49,095 bases of DNA from an uncultured Verrucomicrobiota bacterium (GCA_902580225.1 CACHJU010000016.1:1-49095), one strand, 5' to 3'; positions 30,222 to 38,420 are shown, counted from the stretch's first letter. Made by a program: numbers and translations. The notes: generated by a model from the letters alone, not told the origin.

Positions 30222-31574
30222 TTATTCTTCTCCTTCAATTTTTGATGGGTCTTCACCCGGATGTTTTTCTAAATGTTGCACAAAAGTCTGCAAAAATCGG
30301 GCGGCGGGAGCTCCGTCAATGGCTTGATGATCAATCGTAAGACTGAGCGATATCTGATCGACAAAGGAAACCTCTCCGTTTTCTTGTCTCTTTGGTTTTA
30401 AAGTAATTCCACCCACACCAAGGATCGCAATTTCAGGTGGATTCAAAACCGGAGTGAAATTTTCCACACCTAACATTCCAAGGTTGGTCAATGTAAAAGT
30501 TCCTCCCGAAAGCTCATCCGGTTGAATTGTACCTTCGCGACAGGAAACCGCTTTTTTCTTAATTTCAACTGAGAGCTTTTCGAGAGACATTTTCGAGGCG
30601 TCTTCAACTACCGGGACCATGAGTCCACGAGGAGAATCAACTGCGATTCCAAGATGAACTTCATGAAAAACTGCCAACCGGTCACCAAGAAAATGAGCAT
30701 TCATTTCTGGATGGATTTTCAGGGCGGATAAAATTGCCTTGGCGATCAGATCATTAATCGAAACCTTGGACTCCCCGTCAGCTACTCTTTTCTTGCGCAT
30801 CTCTTGACAGGCAGTGGCGTCAAAAGAAGAATGAAGAGTTAATTGAGCGGTTCCTTGAAGAGACTGCATCATACGATCCGCAATAAGTTTACGGATTCCC
30901 TTAACCGCCTCCACATCCGCCCCCTCTACTGAACCGGGTTCACGCATATCTAAAGCCAAGGCCATGCCCGCGATCCCGCTACCCCGCCCCGGAGCTTCCA
31001 ATCCTTCTTGTTGAGCACGAACTCGGGCAGTGGCTGATAAGCGGGGAGCACTCGCAAGAAAAGCATCCACATCCCTTTCAATTACCCGTCCACCTGGACC
31101 GCTTCCCACTAAAATTGCAGCATCAATACCGGACCGATTTGCTTTCTTGCGAGCTCGCGGACTGACTCCCGCAGAGGGGGCACCCGATGAAACTGGTGCT
31201 GCTACCGAAATAACATCTGAGGTGGGCTGAGATGTTGTTTGATCGACCGGTGCAGGTGGGTCTACTGAATCTGTTTCCGCAACCGGAGGTGCAGTTTCAA
31301 CGGAACTGACAGGCCGAAATTCGGCAACATTCTCACCTTCATCCCCAATCACCAAAACATTGGCCAAAACCGGAATATCATCATCCGCCTCCCAAAAAAG
31401 CTCGAGAACTGTTCCGGTCGCGGTTGATTCCAAGTCAAAGCTTGCTTTGTCAGTTTCTATCACGGCAAGAACTTCACCCTCGGCGACGGTGTCACCGGGT
31501 TGAACTTTCCATTCAGTAAGGATACAGCTTTCAACGGATTGTCCCTGTCGGGGCATAATAACTGGAGTTGCCAT
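30222..31574 (-). CDS. Dihydrolipoamide acyltransferase (E2)
   Basis: Core acyltransferase of the complex, 450 residues. Domains in order: one lipoyl domain (about 1-80) with the lipoylated lysine K43 in IETDKASFDL; a Pro/Ser/Val-rich linker (86-135); a peripheral-subunit-binding domain (136-172) with SPRARKKANRSGID and GPGGRVIERDV; a second short linker; and the catalytic domain from about 220 to the end. The active-site His is in LTIDHQAIDGAP, where most family members have DHRxxDG, so Arg is replaced by Gln. The last ten residues are acidic. It follows the DeoR gene by 24 bp. Lipoylation must come from enzymes encoded elsewhere. Confidence 0.94.
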   Translation of the reverse strand: MATPVIMPRQGQSVESCILTEWKVQPGDTVAEGEVLAVIETDKASFDLESTATGTVLELFWEADDDIPVLANVLVIGDEGENVAEFRPVSSVETAPPVAETDSVDPPAPVDQTTSQPTSDVISVAAPVSSGAPSAGVSPRARKKANRSGIDAAILVGSGPGGRVIERDVDAFLASAPRLSATARVRAQQEGLEAPGRGSGIAGMALALDMREPGSVEGADVEAVKGIRKLIADRMMQSLQGTAQLTLHSSFDATACQEMRKKRVADGESKVSINDLIAKAILSALKIHPEMNAHFLGDRLAVFHEVHLGIAVDSPRGLMVPVVEDASKMSLEKLSVEIKKKAVSCREGTIQPDELSGGTFTLTNLGMLGVENFTPVLNPPEIAILGVGGITLKPKRQENGEVSFVDQISLSLTIDHQAIDGAPAARFLQTFVQHLEKHPGEDPSKIEGEE

Positions 31575-31598
31575 AATTTTCTTTTATTAGGTTAAATT

Positions 31599-32378
31599 TT
31601 AAACAACATGAACTTTTACTCCATGTTTAGGTAGAGTTTTTATAAAAGTGGAGGGGAGTTTATGATCACTCAATAAAACATCAATCTTTTGCCAATCTGA
31701 AACTCTCGCAAAAGATACTTTCTCCGCCTTACTCGAATCGGCCAACAGTACCACTTGAGAAGCCTGCTCCATGATCAAAGATTTTACAAATGCTTCATTA
31801 GGGTCTGTGGTGGTAAGACCATTTTTCAGGCAAAATCCCATAGTTCCCATGAAAGCCTTATCGACCCGAACTTGATTCAGCACGGCAGAAGTAAGAGGCC
31901 CCACCATTGTCTGACTTATTTTTCTTAATTCACCGCCGGTTAAAATCACTCGGGGTCCGGAATCTGATAATTCACCGGCTGCCCGTAATGAATTAGTGAC
32001 CACCGTTAAATCATTCCTGTCTTTTAATAAGCGTGCCAAGCATAAGGTAGTACTGCCTCCATCCAAAAAAACAGAGTCATCAGGGCCGATTAAATTATAA
32101 GCTTTTTCAGCTATCGACCTTTTTTGCTTTGAAAATTGACTGGTTTTATCATCAAAAACTGATTCTTCCAAACGGTTTTCCATGCTAACCGCACCCCCGT
32201 GAACCCGTCGTACTTTTCCCTCATCTTCAAGAACTTCAAGGTCCCGACGAATTGTGGCTACAGAAACTTTGAGTTCTCGACGTAAATCCTCCACGCGGGC
32301 AATCCCGCTTTCTCTAACGAGTAAACGAATATGCTCCCTTCTTTGGGGAGCTAAAGTTGGACAGGCTTCACGAATCAT
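31599..32378 (-). CDS. DeoR-family transcriptional regulator
   Basis: Probable repressor of the surrounding catabolic operon, sensing a phosphorylated sugar intermediate as is usual for the family. Residues about 14-55 form the DeoR-type winged helix-turn-helix (LRRELKVSVATIRRDLEVLE). The rest is the sugar-phosphate-isomerase-like sensor with DGGSTTLCLARLL, VVTNSL, LTGGELR and GLTTTDPNEAFVKSLIM. Length (259) is normal. The gene sits in the middle of the operon. Tandem repeats that look like its operator lie 18-35 bp upstream of its start, suggesting autoregulation and control of the downstream E2-E3-E1-SorE-SorF segment. Confidence 0.93.
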   Translation of the reverse strand: MIREACPTLAPQRREHIRLLVRESGIARVEDLRRELKVSVATIRRDLEVLEDEGKVRRVHGGAVSMENRLEESVFDDKTSQFSKQKRSIAEKAYNLIGPDDSVFLDGGSTTLCLARLLKDRNDLTVVTNSLRAAGELSDSGPRVILTGGELRKISQTMVGPLTSAVLNQVRVDKAFMGTMGFCLKNGLTTTDPNEAFVKSLIMEQASQVVLLADSSKAEKVSFARVSDWQKIDVLLSDHKLPSTFIKTLPKHGVKVHVV

Positions 32379-32395
32379 CTTGATCGAATAAGATT

Positions 32396-32413
32396 GTTTT
32401 TGATCGTTTTTGA
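32396..32413. promoter_or_regulatory. Tandem 8-bp repeats, putative DeoR operator
   Basis: GTTTTTGA occurs at 32396-32403 and again at 32406-32413, a direct repeat with a 10-bp period (one helix turn). On the minus strand it reads TCAAAAAC-GA-TCAAAAAC, just upstream of the DeoR start at 32378. A-tract direct repeats of this form are typical DeoR-family operators. No equally good copy was found before pfkB, before the SorE-like gene or before fucU. Confidence 0.5.
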
Positions 32414-32478
32414 AAGAATTGCAACCAAAGAATTGAAATTTAGATCTTTTAACATCACCCGGGGAAGTCTAAAGAAAA

Positions 32479-33681
32479 TCAGAAATTACTGAGAATTAAA
32501 TCACCTAAACCCTTTTGTTTCTCAATAGGAATTTCATTCCATATTTGTTTAAGAGCGGATTCTGGAGAATCCCAGTTCATTTCAAGACAGGCAAAATTCA
32601 AAGCCAGCGCCGCCCCTTTGGAGAGGATTCTTGGTTCAACCCCGGCCTCACAGGCGAGTTTCATGGAACCAAGCAACCGATCTTCCCATCCAAGTTTTCG
32701 GACCGGATCTCGGGTGACTCGATCCACTGGGTCCCTTAAAAAAGGATTGATCATACGAAAAACCGCATCCTCAGCATAGTCTTTAAATCCCGTTGGGGTG
32801 AACAGGGGATCGTCCACTTGGGAAAATTCTCGACACAATCCAACCCCAACCTCCTCAACAAACGCTGTTTTTACGGTTTCTATTAAATCGTTCCTCAGAC
32901 CCGCCTCATGCATGTAAACAATACCCCGTTCCTTACTTAAATATCCCAAAAGGGCATGTACTGCATTATGCCCCAAGAATTTAGTAATGGCAAAAGGTTC
33001 CAATTCTGGCTTAGTATGAAATTGGCTCAAACCCCGGGTAAAATTGTCAGGGATTTTTTCCTCGATCATAATTTCATTGAAAGCTTCGACTAAGAAAGCT
33101 TTCGGAAATCCATTCCCTATCGGGGCTAAGTTTTCCTCCTTAATTCGGTTGGAATCCGTGACCACCGAGCACATCTTTGCGATCACCGTTTCTGAGAAAA
33201 CCACTCTCTGTTCCGATAAATTTCCCAAGTATTGACCACAAGCACTCCGTAAACGTGAAGCTGCACGAGCATCATTTTCAGCTGCATAAATGACTGCGGA
33301 TGGAAGATCCGCTTGATCTAATTTTATCTTCAAACCATCGGCAATGATTTTCGCAACTGAATCCTGTTTGGAGTCGTAGAGTTTAAAACTGGGAAGAGCG
33401 GTACACATTTCCTTAGCCTCGGCAATTGCCTGAACCAGTTTTACCCGGTCTAGGGGAACCCTTGGATTATAAATTTCCACTCCCTCAATTTTTTGGACTC
33501 TCACCCCGTCTGATTCTGCAATATTACAAAAATAAGTACCCCTGGTTTTCCTGACTTGATCGACAATTTGTTGATCAATTTCAGATACAACCAATCTGCT
33601 GTAAGCATTGGCTGAAAAAGCTGCAGGAAGAAAAAGCCCACCCTGAATGGCCCCAAAGCCAAACCCAACAAAAATATCCAT
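32479..33681 (-). CDS. Mannitol-dehydrogenase-family oxidoreductase
   Basis: NAD-dependent polyol or polyol-phosphate dehydrogenase of the long-chain mannitol dehydrogenase family, 400 residues. The N-terminal Rossmann fold begins VGFGFGAIQGGLFLPAAF, a slightly altered form of the GAGNIGRGF-type motif of mannitol-1-phosphate 5-dehydrogenase. The catalytic lysine signature K-x4-N-x2-H is present as K234, N239 and H242 in TKFLGHNAVHALLGYL. Length is close to mannitol-1-phosphate dehydrogenase (about 380) rather than the ~490-residue mannitol 2-dehydrogenase or fructuronate reductase, which favours a phosphorylated substrate. It lies 5 bp after the PHP-like gene and 100 bp before DeoR. Confidence 0.78.
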   Translation of the reverse strand: MDIFVGFGFGAIQGGLFLPAAFSANAYSRLVVSEIDQQIVDQVRKTRGTYFCNIAESDGVRVQKIEGVEIYNPRVPLDRVKLVQAIAEAKEMCTALPSFKLYDSKQDSVAKIIADGLKIKLDQADLPSAVIYAAENDARAASRLRSACGQYLGNLSEQRVVFSETVIAKMCSVVTDSNRIKEENLAPIGNGFPKAFLVEAFNEIMIEEKIPDNFTRGLSQFHTKPELEPFAITKFLGHNAVHALLGYLSKERGIVYMHEAGLRNDLIETVKTAFVEEVGVGLCREFSQVDDPLFTPTGFKDYAEDAVFRMINPFLRDPVDRVTRDPVRKLGWEDRLLGSMKLACEAGVEPRILSKGAALALNFACLEMNWDSPESALKQIWNEIPIEKQKGLGDLILSNF

Positions 33682-33686
33682 ACTTT

Positions 33687-35006
33687 TTATTCAGCCATTG
33701 CCCGGGCAATCAAATTACTCACCTCTCTGGCACCCATCTCAATATGAAGTAAATCCTTCAGTCTTTCATCTCCACGGGGAGAAAACTTTTCTCCAAAAGA
33801 GGCATAAAACTCGTTTTTGGAAGAAACATCCGAAAATTGATTGTTAGCCCAATCACTAAGATACCCCATTCCGGCATATCTTTGCAGTGTTGAATGGGCA
33901 TGAAGTATCCATGAACCTTGTAAGAAAACCGATTGATGGGGGGCCAATTCAGCGGAGTTAAAATCATCGACAAATTTTTGACCGGGACTGTTCATTTCAG
34001 TGCCACCCAGTAAAGGAAGCCCTAAGTCTTTGGTTAATTGAATAACCTGATTCAGATTTTTCAACTTTTGATCCGATTGACCCGGAGTGTAATTACGGTC
34101 AGGAATAATATTAAAAGCAGCCACTCCGCTGGACCGTCCAACCTCCACCAATTCTTCAATTGACTGTTCCCCAGTTGAACATCCATCCAACCAGGTAAAA
34201 GTTGGAATAGCTCCACATAACAGAACAAATTCATTCATTTCCGCCATCTCGGGGAACGAACCGGAATCAGGTCTCACATACCCCGCCCCACCCTGCTTCA
34301 TGGTTTTGGCCCGAATTAAATCCGTGATCGGGCGACCATCAGGCAACTCATTAATATCCTCTTCGGATACTCCAAGTTTATCACTCCAAAATTTTCTAAG
34401 CTCGGATTCATCTGAAAACATCGATGCAGCTTTTCGTGCATAAGCCACGCAAAGATGACGCTCAGTGGCGTTTCCCTTAGGGGTAAGAGGAAGCACATCA
34501 GAATGATAATCAAGAACCAGTGGAGAAAGGAATTGATTTACCCGTTTAACCATAGCCTGATTCCGCTCCGCCGAAGTTGATCTCATATTATCCAGAAAAG
34601 TCTGGGCTTTCTCTGGTATATCAGTGGTGGTGAATCCTGTACCCATATGGTAGCTAATTCCTGGTTCACCCGGGGAATTGATCTCACGATCTGCAAATTC
34701 GGGAACAAAGACACGGGATTCAATACCCACACACCCCTTCAAGTCAAGCAGCCGGCTGGCTTCCCAAAATTCCTCCAATCCATCTAAAACATCAAAGTCA
34801 ACAATCCCACCCATTTCTAAGCCTTCACGCTTAGCTTCCAAAACAAATCGAATCGGTGAATAACCTTTATAATTAAAGGAATAGAAGGTGTGAGCATGGG
34901 CATTTACAAACTTTCCGACCGGTGGAAAATTTTCCTCTCCTGCAAGTTGAGCCAGTGCCTGCCGACGCGTGGATAAATCATAATGGTTTATAATATCTTC
35001 AGTCAT
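33687..35006 (-). CDS. PHP-like TIM-barrel protein with an altered metal motif
   Basis: A 439-residue cytoplasmic protein of uncertain function. Its N-terminal part matches the start of PHP-domain phosphoesterases: NAHAHTFYSF (H37, H39), then SPIRFVLEAKREGLEMGGIVDFDVLDGLEEF and a GIESRVFVPEF segment. In PHP proteins the second motif is TDHD; here it is VDFD (69-72), so one metal-binding His is lost. A later GGTEMNSPGQ may stand for the GSDxH-type site. A lyase or hydrolase acting on a sugar intermediate is conceivable. It is co-transcribed with the PfkB kinase (30 bp upstream) and the mannitol-dehydrogenase-like gene (5 bp downstream), which ties it to carbohydrate use. Confidence 0.6.
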   Translation of the reverse strand: MTEDIINHYDLSTRRQALAQLAGEENFPPVGKFVNAHAHTFYSFNYKGYSPIRFVLEAKREGLEMGGIVDFDVLDGLEEFWEASRLLDLKGCVGIESRVFVPEFADREINSPGEPGISYHMGTGFTTTDIPEKAQTFLDNMRSTSAERNQAMVKRVNQFLSPLVLDYHSDVLPLTPKGNATERHLCVAYARKAASMFSDESELRKFWSDKLGVSEEDINELPDGRPITDLIRAKTMKQGGAGYVRPDSGSFPEMAEMNEFVLLCGAIPTFTWLDGCSTGEQSIEELVEVGRSSGVAAFNIIPDRNYTPGQSDQKLKNLNQVIQLTKDLGLPLLGGTEMNSPGQKFVDDFNSAELAPHQSVFLQGSWILHAHSTLQRYAGMGYLSDWANNQFSDVSSKNEFYASFGEKFSPRGDERLKDLLHIEMGAREVSNLIARAMAE

Positions 35007-35036
35007 TTATTTTTTTAAAAAGAAAATATCGGAAAA

Positions 35037-36074
35037 TTAGCTTTCATCGTCGCCAATGCCGAACTTATCAGCTAAAGCGAGACATTCTTCGAGCGAACGG
35101 AGTCCATCGGTACAGGTCGGGTTGGACATACAGGCAGTGGCAGCACAGGTTCCGGTCAGAAGGCATTTTTCAAGGGGCCAATTCTCGTGTACACCTAGAA
35201 GAACTCCGGAACAGAATGCATCACCTGCTCCAGCTGCACCCTTTATATAACCTTTAGGAAGAGCTAACGAACCCTGTCTTAATTTTTCTCCGGAACGAAG
35301 TTGCCCGTAAGAACCTTCTGGAAAATGAATGGCCACCAGTTCGGTGACTCCGAGTTCAAACAACTTGGCACTGGCTTCCATGACGCCCTCTTCAATTAAT
35401 GTCCCATCCCTGCGCACCTCCACGCCGGTTACTTTACTCGCTTCGATCTCGTTTAGGATGCAATAATCCACTTGTTTCAAAGCCGGGCCAATAATTCTGG
35501 AAAAACGGTCACTGTCCTCGCTAACCACATCAATACTCGTTTTAAAGCCCGCAGACCTTGCTTTGGCAAGCAAGGCGGCTCCGACTGTTCCATGTTCTGG
35601 ATCTTCTGCATCAATCGCATTGAGTAAAAGCAAATAACCTAAATGAAAAATCCGGGCACTACTTCCAGAGAAATCAATATCACTTCCATTCCAAGTCGCA
35701 TTGGCCCCCTGATTATGAAAAAAAGTACGCCGTCCCCCTTCAATTTCTGTCATAACATCAGTGTAAGATGTGGATGTGCCTGGTGAGACCGAAATAAAAA
35801 CGGGATCGATATTATTGGAACGACAATCATCAATAATGTATTCTCCCAATGCATCCTGTCCGACCAATCCCGCCCCAATCAGAGGAAAATCCGCTCCGAG
35901 CTTTGCCAAATCGAGTAAAACATTGTACGGAGAGCCACCTGTTCCTTGTGACTGTCCGGATATATTAGCAAGTTGTTCATGACCTGGGTAGACATCAATC
36001 ATTTTAACTTGGTCTATAATCCAGTTGCCACCTGCAAGTAGTCCACTGCGCTTACTAGGGATTTCTTGATTCAT
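35037..36074 (-). CDS. PfkB-family carbohydrate kinase
   Basis: Ribokinase-fold sugar kinase of 345 residues. It has the glycine-rich GTGGSPYNVLLDLAKLGADFPLIGAGLVGQD region (PfkB signature 1 and substrate loop), a middle lid segment, and the ATP/anion-hole motif AAGAGDAFCSGVLLG with the catalytic Asp. The substrate could be fructose, another ketose, or a deoxy-sugar acid. It is the first gene of the minus-strand catabolic operon, so the main promoter should lie in the 364-bp gap upstream. Its likely role is to trap the sugar as a phosphate for the two downstream phosphate-type dehydrogenases. Confidence 0.88.
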   Translation of the reverse strand: MNQEIPSKRSGLLAGGNWIIDQVKMIDVYPGHEQLANISGQSQGTGGSPYNVLLDLAKLGADFPLIGAGLVGQDALGEYIIDDCRSNNIDPVFISVSPGTSTSYTDVMTEIEGGRRTFFHNQGANATWNGSDIDFSGSSARIFHLGYLLLLNAIDAEDPEHGTVGAALLAKARSAGFKTSIDVVSEDSDRFSRIIGPALKQVDYCILNEIEASKVTGVEVRRDGTLIEEGVMEASAKLFELGVTELVAIHFPEGSYGQLRSGEKLRQGSLALPKGYIKGAAGAGDAFCSGVLLGVHENWPLEKCLLTGTCAATACMSNPTCTDGLRSLEECLALADKFGIGDDES

Positions 36075-36438
36075 TGTAATTTCAAAAGGCTAGGAGTTTT
36101 TTTTAAGAATGCGGAATAGTTTTTCTTAAAATGACAGAAAAAACAAAATTAAAACATAGAAATACTCTATTCCTCACAATCTTAAAATAAAATGTATACC
36201 CAATTGTCTGACTATATAAACTATTTTTAAAACCTTGGTCTCTTTCCAATTAGTAGTAGAAAAATACCTGAGGATAAAAACTAGAACTTTTATCTGATGA
36301 TTGAGTAACTGGGGAACTGTCCAATCTAGAATCGGAGTCTATTTACAAGAACCAGAATTAGAAAGGGATAACCAAGAGACTATAAAAGATTTTGTAAAAG
36401 TGTGATCCAAATTCATAATTCAGTCGTTTTTTTCCATT
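36075..36438. other. Intergenic region upstream of the catabolic operon
   Basis: A 364-bp AT-rich stretch without a convincing gene. It should hold the minus-strand promoter of the pfkB operon and perhaps a plus-strand promoter for the two small ORFs that follow. The only structure noted is a perfect inverted repeat GATAAAA (36275-36281) / TTTTATC (36290-36296), a possible operator. No clear -35/-10 pair could be fixed. Confidence 0.4.
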
Positions 36439-36540
36439 ATGTTAAATGATACACAATGTAAAAGAATAGCCAGATTTATGGTTGTAGTCATTATCACATT
36501 CGCGACAACTGGACTTACAATCATAAATACATTCAATTAA
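36439..36540 (+). CDS. Small single-span membrane protein (33 aa), putative
   Basis: Short open frame, MLNDTQCKRIARF followed by a hydrophobic span MVVVIITFATTGLTIINTF. The basic residues before the span suggest the N-terminus stays in the cytoplasm. No ribosome-binding site precedes it, which is normal for this genome. It is followed after 21 bp by a second tiny membrane ORF, and the pairing makes both more believable. No family is recognised; small subunits of transporters or oxidases are possible. Confidence 0.4.
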   Translation: MLNDTQCKRIARFMVVVIITFATTGLTIINTFN

Positions 36541-36561
36541 TCTCTATCCAAGAAGTATCTC

Positions 36562-36684
36562 ATGCAAAATACAAATTCATACGAGAATTCTGAAAATGTT
36601 GAAAAAAGATTCTTATTTAGCATCACCACAGGTGTTTTTATCACCATTGTAGCAGTTCTCTTCCTCGGTATAATCGCATTGTAA
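36562..36684 (+). CDS. Small single-span membrane protein (40 aa), putative
   Basis: Open frame of 40 codons: a hydrophilic N-terminus MQNTNSYENSENVEKRF followed by one hydrophobic span LFSITTGVFITIVAVLFLGI ending just before the stop. A weak purine-rich AAGAAG lies about 7 bp upstream of the ATG. It lies 21 bp after another small membrane ORF. A long hairpin starting 25 bp downstream could end the transcript. The function is unknown. Confidence 0.45.
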   Translation: MQNTNSYENSENVEKRFLFSITTGVFITIVAVLFLGIIAL

Positions 36685-36709
36685 GATATTTGACCAAATC
36701 CAATATTAT

Positions 36710-36768
36710 TTATACTTCGGTTAGGTGGTAGTCTTTTATCCTACACCAACAGTCATGCCGAAGTATAA
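36710..36768 (+). terminator. Long two-stem hairpin between convergent units
   Basis: TTATACTTCGG (36710-36720) pairs perfectly with CCGAAGTATAA (36758-36768), an 11-bp outer stem. Inside, GGTGGTAG pairs with CTACACC with one bulged G. A T-rich stretch (TATTTTTT) follows on the plus strand. It separates the small plus-strand ORFs from the minus-strand polyphosphate gene, so it is a likely terminator. A mobile palindromic element is an alternative. Confidence 0.5.
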
Positions 36769-36815
36769 CTAATATTTTTTAAATTTTTTGGTGTTGTGGA
36801 ATTTCGCTAGGAGTT

Positions 36816-38315
36816 TCACAAAGCTTTTTCACTAATCTTATTTTCAATTGTCTTTATTACCACATCCATCGCTTTGATTCGGGCAAATCGTTTACAGTTA
36901 CCCTCTATAATGTTCCAAGGTGCAAAAGATGTATGGGTACGCAAAAACATTTCTTCTACCGCTTCTTCATATAATTCCCATCTCTCTCGATTTCTCCAAT
37001 CCTCTTCATGTAATTTCCATTGTTTGGATTGATTTTCTTTTCTTGCTTCAAACCGTTTTAACTGTTCATCCTTATCAATATGTACCCAAAATTTGACTAA
37101 GGCGGTACCATAGTTATGAAAATTTTCCTCCATCTCGTTGATTTCACGAAAAGCCTGCTTCCAGTCATTTTTTTCGCAAAATCCTTCCACTCTTTCGACT
37201 AACACCCGCCCGTACCAAGAACGGTCAAAAATAGTCAAATGTCCGGACTTTGGAAATTCAGTCCAAAACCGCCATAAATAGTGATGGGCTTTTTCCACAT
37301 CATTAGGTGCGGATACAGGGATAACCTCATAACCACGGGGATCCATTTCCTCAGTTAATCTGCGAATATTGCCTCCTTTACCGGCTGCATCCCAGCCTTC
37401 GTACACAATAACCATGGGAATTCGCAAACGATAAAGTTCATTGTGTAATGAATGAATTCTCTTCTGACGAATACTAAGTTTTTCCCGATACTCTTCTTTA
37501 TCAAGCGACAAAGATGTATCTGTTTTTGCGAGGGAAGGAGCGTTTCTGAAGTGTGGAAGAGGATCCGCGGGAATATTGCGTTCAAATTTTATTCCGCTTT
37601 TACGCTTCTCCACTTTATTTCGCAATAACCCAACCAGAGATTCCAAAATCTTAACGGTTGCAGAAAGAAATTTTTTGGTATCAACCTCCTGCCAATGCAC
37701 TCCGTCCTCCACATCGGTTTCCTTAAACATATCTCTGGCAGCTTCTTTATATTCCTCGTATTTATAATGGCGGGCAAGAACCCCGTCATCTACTCTCCAT
37801 GATGTGTTCGGATTATTCCTAAGGGTTTGGAGACGTTCAAACTGTTCCTTTTTTGAAATAGATAGAAAGAATTTAAAGATCACCGTGCCACTGTCCCGCA
37901 ACTGCCTCTCAAAAGAGCGTATATCCGCATAGGCATTTTCTAATTCCTCTTCCTTTAAATTTCCTTCCACCACCTCGTCGAGTAAATTTCGATACCAACT
38001 CCGGTCAAAAATGGCCATCCGCTCAGCGGATGGAGTCCGTCTCCAAAAACGCCATAGAAAAGGACGCAGTTGTTCATCCCGACTGGGCGAAGCAATACAG
38101 GTGACTTTGAATCCACGGGGATCCAGTGGTTGAATGATTTTATTGATCATGGATCCTTTTCCTGCTGCACTCCACCCCTCCACCACAATCAAAACAGGAA
38201 TACCAAACTCCCGGCATTTTCTCTGCAGGTAACCGAATTCTTCGCCCAATTCCTCGATCTTACGCTTTTGAGCCTTTTTTGGCTTTTCTACATCCGCTAT
38301 CAATTGTGCTGTCAT
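36816..38315 (-). CDS. pap: Polyphosphate:AMP phosphotransferase (two-domain PPK2 family)
   Basis: Transfers phosphate from polyphosphate to AMP, making ADP, and so links polyphosphate stores to energy charge. The 499-residue chain has two tandem PPK2 domains, the layout of the class II (PAP) type. Each has a P-loop: EGWSAAGKGSMINKI (about 46-60) and EGWDAAGKGGNIRRL (about 305-319). Each also has the lid motif FDRSWY (FDRSWYRNLL in the first, FDRSWYGRVLVERVEGF in the second). In characterised two-domain enzymes the C-terminal domain is the active one; here both P-loops are intact. It is a single-gene unit with an upstream gap of about 105 bp after the porin terminator. Cytoplasmic. Confidence 0.93.
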   Translation of the reverse strand: MTAQLIADVEKPKKAQKRKIEELGEEFGYLQRKCREFGIPVLIVVEGWSAAGKGSMINKIIQPLDPRGFKVTCIASPSRDEQLRPFLWRFWRRTPSAERMAIFDRSWYRNLLDEVVEGNLKEEELENAYADIRSFERQLRDSGTVIFKFFLSISKKEQFERLQTLRNNPNTSWRVDDGVLARHYKYEEYKEAARDMFKETDVEDGVHWQEVDTKKFLSATVKILESLVGLLRNKVEKRKSGIKFERNIPADPLPHFRNAPSLAKTDTSLSLDKEEYREKLSIRQKRIHSLHNELYRLRIPMVIVYEGWDAAGKGGNIRRLTEEMDPRGYEVIPVSAPNDVEKAHHYLWRFWTEFPKSGHLTIFDRSWYGRVLVERVEGFCEKNDWKQAFREINEMEENFHNYGTALVKFWVHIDKDEQLKRFEARKENQSKQWKLHEEDWRNRERWELYEEAVEEMFLRTHTSFAPWNIIEGNCKRFARIKAMDVVIKTIENKISEKAL

Positions 38316-38420
38316 AAGTTTACAATCTTTTTGTGATCGAATTTCAAATTAGATAAATTCTTTAGCTAATCAACACTCTTTCAAAAAGGAGAGAGGAAAA
38401 TCCGTCACTCTAATTCGCAT

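Noticed and set aside
26393-31574. Many long open frames antisense to the E1, E3 and E2 genes.
   Set aside because: They mirror the codon pattern of well-conserved genes on the other strand and show no protein motifs.
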